Assembly: GCA_964511535.1 (NCBI GenBank)
Contig: CAZEFW010000232.1
Location: forward strand, 1 to 9,791
Direction of reading: 5' to 3'
DNA: 9,791 bases
Source: CAZCFB01 sp964511535
Lineage (GTDB): Bacteria > Myxococcota_A > Polyangia > GCA-2747355 > CAZCFB01
Shown here: in pieces, positions 7,701-9,791 of the stretch
How positions within the stretch are numbered: position 1 is the first letter of the stretch
Layout: each line of letters begins with the position of its first letter
Translations under genes and position numbers: made by a program
Notes under the pieces: generated by a model
What the model was told of the DNA's origin: nothing
What the model saw: the letters and a program-made list of their open reading frames with translations, nothing else
Database searches by the model: none

Positions 7701-7799
7701 GCCTACCTCAACAACCTGGCCGGGCACTTCTTCGCCACGGGGGGGAAGGTGATCCTGGATGACAAGTGCCTGGAGACTGGCTCCTGCTCGCTGCCATGA
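4749..7799 (+). CDS. large lipoprotein alpha/beta hydrolase (esterase/lipase-like) with calcium-loop motifs
   Basis: Predicted lipoprotein hydrolase of 1016 residues. The signal peptide has an unusually long n-region (1-26), then LPLMLALLLLSAAC with lipidated Cys40. Residues 55-330 form a beta-rich N-terminal part containing DLDGDG (204-208) and DTDNDG (215-220), which resemble calcium-binding DxDxDG loops. The hydrolase core begins near 450: YSHGFG (471-476) fits the oxyanion-hole segment, and WGSSMGG (621-627) is the GxSxG nucleophile elbow with probable Ser624. Further acidic loops lie at 539-547 and 590-610. An insert of about 200 residues separates the nucleophile from TLGDPMNPMDTHG (852-864), whose Asp855 is the likely acid. 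His970 in GKHGFF is the likely catalytic His; acid and His are inference. The closest concept is a surface lipase/esterase of the VolA type. The gene lies 2 nt after the barrel gene and overlaps the next by 4 nt. Substrate unknown. Confidence 0.78.
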   Translation: MRARPSQPAILSFRRSVISSFCHSAKLPLMLALLLLSAACADPAEGLRETPSGSGPHIVFDLDRRPLAEIPFPNDVATRLDPSSPTGRRLNVSLTGATRLERQVRARLNTLDGFGTFQPITVAFDAPLDLGVFARYHQRNDHAQDDVVFVVDIDPASPAYGRPVPLDLGRGNYPVTQPKGATYFPGDPRKDALSLVFETVDEDLDGDGVLDPGEDTDNDGVLDRPNSFPAGAAVKDGLMSHYERQTDTLIMRPLVPLRERGRYAVIITKRVTGLKGSAVRSPFDYVHHLSQTAALSPLTEVFETWRRVGIKCSWDDVAFAWVFSTQSVTTDLVALREGLYGVGPLGWLGQKVPADVTPLPARDDPTSPARLTLDGALFRSLATAVFVPAFGISTAQASALSDELSSVDYVVQGSFTTADLLTSPSAYIWDWTFDLDARAGRARVKPATVPFTLVIPKTTARHKPPFPVAIYSHGFGMARVEGLAFAGALARYGVATIGIEAWGHGMNMPAKDRALMQKLSSALGVQGFTDTLFTGRARDLDGDGRTDVGADTFSAYTFHSRDTVRQSVVDHLQLVRALRGFDGKRRWKVDLDGKGDGTLAGDFNGDGVVDAGGPSLPYFVWGSSMGGIHSGVLGAVEPAIIAAAPVAGGGALTYLTSRSIQGTVRINTVMGVLGPVLVGEPAPGAPGAARVRFVHPYAGALRVLTVGSFDKIRQGMRVRLRNLSKGRSAWATVNKKLSFNLHMGGTDVGDRFDVTLYEKDGAAELARLERWPADAHFSGGAASTYRKGELLRSPAEGWGYHRGSPALRRLLGLAQMVLDPADPVNYAPHFFRAPLTVRPEGKRVTNLLNILTLGDPMNPMDTHGAVSRAAGLVEYKTPDPILGGTQNQFLVDNWVYEGICGLGRFPPNRKGFEALFDPDRLDDLKTSPGDDGNGFYAPSPPRGNELRLTVPTATGRSGVRFAHIKPCGKHGFFITDPSNKFNVDAYLNNLAGHFFATGGKVILDDKCLETGSCSLP
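4777..4824 (+). repeat. three tandem 16-nt repeats inside a signal-peptide coding region
   Basis: The units are TTCTGTCATTCCGTCG (4777-4792), TTCTGTCATTTCGTCG (4793-4808) and a decayed TTCTGTCATTCAGCGA (4809-4824). They encode roughly residues 10-25 of the hydrolase (ILSFRRSVISSFCHSA) and are AT-richer than their surroundings. As 16 is not a multiple of three, each unit is read in a different frame, so the repeat acts at the DNA level. It looks like an intergenic repeat that has been absorbed into the N-terminus, or one that sits in the leader if translation starts at 4836. Confidence 0.75.
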
Positions 7800-8968
7800 A
7801 GGGGCGGAGCCGGCTGGCTGTCCTGCTCTGCCTGCTCGTGGCCGCCGGGGCGTTGTGGTTCCTGGTGGCTCCCCCGCCGGGCGGCGAGCCCGCGCCCCCC
7901 GCGCCCCCCGCGCCCCCTGCCGCGCGCCGGGCGCTGAGCCTGCCGGCGGGCTTCGCCATCGCCCGCTGGGCCGGCGACCTGCCTGACGCCCGGGCCCTTG
8001 CGCGGGGAGAGGACGGCACGGTGTACGTGGGCTCCAGGGGCGCGGCCGGCCGGGTGTGGGCCGTGCGTGACGCCGACGGCGACGGCGCGGCCGAGGGGCG
8101 CTGGTTGCTGGCCGAGGGGCTGACCGCGCCCATCGGGCTCGACCTGCACGGCGAGGACCTGTACGTCTCGGCCCGGAGCAAGCTGCTCAAGCTGCCGGGC
8201 GTCAGCGCGCGGCTGGCCGATCCGCCGCCGCCGGTGACCGTGCTCGACACCCTGCCCAACGACCGCTCCCACGGCGGACGGTACATGCGCTTCGGCCCCG
8301 ACGGCTGGCTCTACTTCGGCCTCGGCGCGCGATGCAACATCTGCCTGGAGCAGGACCCGCGCTTCGCCTCCATCTGCCGGGTGCGCCCGGACGGCAGCGG
8401 CCTGCAGGTCTACGCCCACGGCGTGCGCAACTCGGTGGGCTTCGACTGGGACCCGCGCACCGGCGCGCTGTGGTTCACCGACAACGGCCGCGACATGATG
8501 GGCGACGACGTCCCGCCCGACGAGCTGAACCGGGCCACACAGCCCGGGCAGCACTTCGGATACCCGTACTGCCACGGCGGTGTCGTGGCCGACCCGGAGT
8601 TCAACCAGCGTCCCTGCGCCGACTTCGTGGCGCCGCGGCTGAAGCTGCAGGCCCATGTCGCCCCCCTCGGCATGCGCTTTTACCGGGGCGACGCGTTCCC
8701 GCCCCGCTACCGCGGCGCCATCTTCCTGGCCCAGCACGGCTCCTGGAACCGCAGCTCGCCGGTGGGCTACCGGGTGGTGGCGGTGTTCCTGGACGCCTCG
8801 GGGAAGGTGACGGGCACCGAGGTGTTCGTCGACGGCTGGCTGCAGTCCAACGACACCCGCTGGGGCCGGCCCGTGGACCTGCTGGAGCTGGCCGACGGGT
8901 CGCTGCTCATCAGCGATGACTTCGCGGGCGTGATCTGGCGGGTGTGGTACCGGGCCAGCGCGCCCTGA
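7796..8968 (+). CDS. PQQ-dependent sugar/sorbosone dehydrogenase family protein
   Basis: Predicted exported six-bladed propeller oxidoreductase of 390 residues, of the soluble glucose/L-sorbosone dehydrogenase family, which oxidises sugars or alcohols using pyrroloquinoline quinone. Residues 1-25 form a signal peptide or membrane anchor (LAVLLCLLVAAGALWFLV) followed by a Pro/Ala-rich linker (26-43). Family motifs in order: LPAGFAI (49-55), RSHGGRYMRFGPDGWLYFGLG (157-177) with the probable catalytic His159, CNIC (180-183), HGVRNSVGFDWDP (208-220), WFTDNGRD (226-233), AQHGSWNR (312-319), GRPVDL (357-362) and SDDFAGVIWRV (373-383). No CxxCH is present, so there is no fused cytochrome and an external electron acceptor is needed. 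The ATG overlaps the hydrolase stop as ATGA, a sign of translational coupling; the in-frame GTG at 7766 is less likely. No PQQ synthesis genes are in the window, and the substrate cannot be read from the sequence. Confidence 0.87.
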   Translation: MKGRSRLAVLLCLLVAAGALWFLVAPPPGGEPAPPAPPAPPAARRALSLPAGFAIARWAGDLPDARALARGEDGTVYVGSRGAAGRVWAVRDADGDGAAEGRWLLAEGLTAPIGLDLHGEDLYVSARSKLLKLPGVSARLADPPPPVTVLDTLPNDRSHGGRYMRFGPDGWLYFGLGARCNICLEQDPRFASICRVRPDGSGLQVYAHGVRNSVGFDWDPRTGALWFTDNGRDMMGDDVPPDELNRATQPGQHFGYPYCHGGVVADPEFNQRPCADFVAPRLKLQAHVAPLGMRFYRGDAFPPRYRGAIFLAQHGSWNRSSPVGYRVVAVFLDASGKVTGTEVFVDGWLQSNDTRWGRPVDLLELADGSLLISDDFAGVIWRVWYRASAP

Positions 8969-8987
8969 TGATGGGGACGCTGTTTAG

Positions 8988-9117
8988 CGCTTCGGTCGGG
9001 CGACGCCCCTCCGGGGGAGCGCGCCGTGCTCGCCTCGCTGCGCGGCGTCTGGATGTGTGCTTTCGTTACGCTTCGGCCGTGCGACGCCCCTCCGGGGGAG
9101 CGCCCCGTGCTCGCCTC
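8988..9117. repeat. duplicated 49-nt intergenic repeat
   Basis: Copies at 8988-9036 and 9069-9117 match at 46 of 49 positions and are separated by 32 nt. Each contains the self-complementary core CCCCTCCGGGGG and ends in GTGCTCGCCTC. They lie between the convergent dehydrogenase and gatD-like genes. Short open frames across them have no ribosome sites or recognisable product. Only two copies are seen, which is too few for a CRISPR, and the 32-nt gap looks like degenerate repeat sequence. Confidence 0.75.
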
Positions 9118-9148
9118 CTGCGGAGGCTCCGCGATGAAGCGGGGCGCT
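9099..9148. terminator. nested stem-loop reaching the gatD stop codon
   Basis: AGCGCCCCG (9099-9107) pairs perfectly with CGGGGCGCT (9140-9148), a 9-bp outer stem. Inside it GCCTCC (9113-9118), loop TGC, GGAGGC (9122-9127) forms a second perfect hairpin. The outer arm overlaps two bases of the gatD stop (CTA, 9147-9149). The structure can form on transcripts from either direction, which suits a bidirectional terminator or RNA-end structure between convergent genes. No T-tract is present. Confidence 0.5.
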
Positions 9149-9149
9149 A
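9131..9149 (-). repeat. 19-bp stop-codon element, copy 2
   Basis: GCGATGAAGCGGGGCGCTA matches the copy at 2201-2219 at 18 of 19 bases and likewise ends exactly on the complement of a TAG stop, here that of the gatD-like gene. Part of this copy forms the right arm of the nested stem at 9099-9148. Confidence 0.65.
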
Positions 9150-9791
9150 CTTCCAGTGGCTGGCGATCCACTCCTCGGTCTCGGGCAGGCCGCCCTGCAG
9201 GATCAGGTAGCCGTTGTGGGGCTCGCGCTCGGTCATCTCGTGGTTCACCGGGGCGCGCATCATCTTCAGCACCTCGTCGTGATCGTCGGTGTGGCCCAGC
9301 ACCCATGACAGCTTCATCAGCGCAGTCTCGGGCAGCATGTTCTCCAGCGGCACCACGCCGATGTCCAGCAGGTCGCGGCCCGTGTCGTAGACATACATCT
9401 GGGCGTAGCCCCACAGGGTCTGCACGGTCATCACCACGTGCACCCCTTGCTCGATGGCCCGCGCCAGCGCCGGGTACAGCGGCTTGTTGACATGGCCCAG
9501 GCCGGTGCCCGCGATGACGATGCCGCGGTACCCCTTGTCCACCAGCGCCTCCACCAGGTCCGGGGTCATGCCCGGGTAGTAGTACAGGATGGTGGTGCGG
9601 TCGTCGTAGCAGGCGTCGATCTTCACCTGGCGCGCCGGGTCGCGCGGCAGGTAGTTGTCGTTGATGGTGGTGAAGTCGTCCCGGCTGACCCGGCACAGCG
9701 GCACGTCGCCGATGGTGCGGAAGGTGGAGCGGTAGGAGCTGTGCATCTTGCGGCAGCGGGTGCCCCGGTGCAGCAGCCCGTAGCGGTCCGA
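9147..9791 (-). CDS. gatD: GatD-like Glu-tRNA(Gln) amidotransferase subunit D, C-terminal part
   Basis: Partial gene: 214 residues to the stop, with the N-terminus beyond the right edge (no start codon is assigned). GatD is an asparaginase-fold subunit that hydrolyses glutamine and supplies ammonia to GatE, which converts Glu-tRNA(Gln) to Gln-tRNA(Gln) in the cytoplasm. Visible motifs, counted from the window edge: GTRCRKMHSSYRSTF (10-24), in which Lys15 corresponds to the catalytic lysine of the asparaginase T-T-D-K set; YRGIVIAGTGLGHVN (88-102); VYDTGRDLLDIGVVP (134-148); and MLPETALMKLSWVLGHT (152-168). These match archaeal GatD closely and plain asparaginases less well. After EMTERE (185-190), where archaeal GatD usually ends, about 24 extra residues follow. 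The N-terminal catalytic Thr residues and any gatE neighbour lie outside the window. A GatD-derived asparaginase-like paralogue remains possible. Confidence 0.85.
   Translation of the reverse strand, partial: SDRYGLLHRGTRCRKMHSSYRSTFRTIGDVPLCRVSRDDFTTINDNYLPRDPARQVKIDACYDDRTTILYYYPGMTPDLVEALVDKGYRGIVIAGTGLGHVNKPLYPALARAIEQGVHVVMTVQTLWGYAQMYVYDTGRDLLDIGVVPLENMLPETALMKLSWVLGHTDDHDEVLKMMRAPVNHEMTEREPHNGYLILQGGLPETEEWIASHWK

Noticed and set aside
5718..7727. Minus-strand open frame of 669 codons opposite the hydrolase gene
   Set aside because: Antisense shadow rich in Val/His/Gly/Arg, without recognisable motifs or a ribosome site; the plus strand has clear hydrolase motifs.
5681..7762. Long plus-strand open frame of 693 codons inside the hydrolase gene
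   Set aside because: It overlaps the hydrolase in another frame; its product is Arg/Gly/Pro-rich with no domain, typical of a GC-rich shadow frame.
8988..9117. Possible CRISPR (49-nt repeat, 32-nt gap)
   Set aside because: Only two copies with three mismatches; the gap is similar GC-rich sequence rather than a unique spacer, and no cas genes are present.
8944..9210. Short plus-strand open frame across the 8969-9146 intergenic repeats
   Set aside because: It starts inside the dehydrogenase gene and runs into gatD antisense; the product is Arg-rich and reflects the repeats, with no ribosome site.
8767..9696. Minus-strand frame overlapping both the dehydrogenase end and gatD
   Set aside because: Runs across a convergent junction and through the repeats, and is out of frame with gatD, whose own frame shows family motifs.
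1..9791. Archaeal origin of the whole window, suggested by gatD
   Set aside because: Lipoboxes, an outer-membrane barrel with a C-terminal beta-signal and a VWA lipoprotein of myxobacterial type indicate a Gram-negative bacterium.

Overview
This window looks like a chromosomal segment of a GC-rich Gram-negative bacterium of the Myxococcota/deltaproteobacterial type. The evidence is three lipoproteins with lipoboxes, an outer-membrane beta-barrel protein ending in tyrosine, a VWA lipoprotein with the cysteine-rich tail common in myxobacteria, and tightly packed coding DNA with strong shadow frames. The lineage is inferred from gene content only. No phage, IS, CRISPR, rRNA or tRNA was seen.

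Layout: (1) 92-2088, plus strand: a two-gene unit, a VWA-domain lipoprotein followed 2 nt later by a secreted metzincin-like zinc protease. (2) 2089-2216: a convergent intergenic region with a GC hairpin and an inverted array of 7-nt repeats. (3) 2217-3140, minus strand: a lipoprotein with beta-propeller-like repeats, starting at GTG. (4) 3141-3225: a short divergent promoter region. (5) 3226-8968, plus strand: a three-gene operon of an outer-membrane beta-barrel protein, a roughly 1000-residue lipoprotein alpha/beta hydrolase with calcium-loop motifs, and a PQQ-type sugar/sorbosone dehydrogenase. Its junctions are a 2-nt gap and an ATGA overlap. (6) 8969-9146: a convergent intergenic region with a duplicated 49-nt repeat and a nested stem. 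(7) 9147 to the right edge, minus strand: the C-terminal part of a GatD-like (archaeal-type) Glu-tRNA(Gln) amidotransferase subunit, with its N-terminus beyond the window.

Apart from gatD, every gene is predicted to act at the cell envelope or outside it. The three-gene operon could pair a surface esterase/lipase and a periplasmic PQQ enzyme with an outer-membrane channel for uptake of an unknown substrate; this is inference from gene order. The most notable non-coding signals are a 19-bp element that supplies the stop codon of both minus-strand genes, the inverted heptanucleotide array, and a 16-nt triple repeat lying inside the signal-peptide region of the hydrolase.
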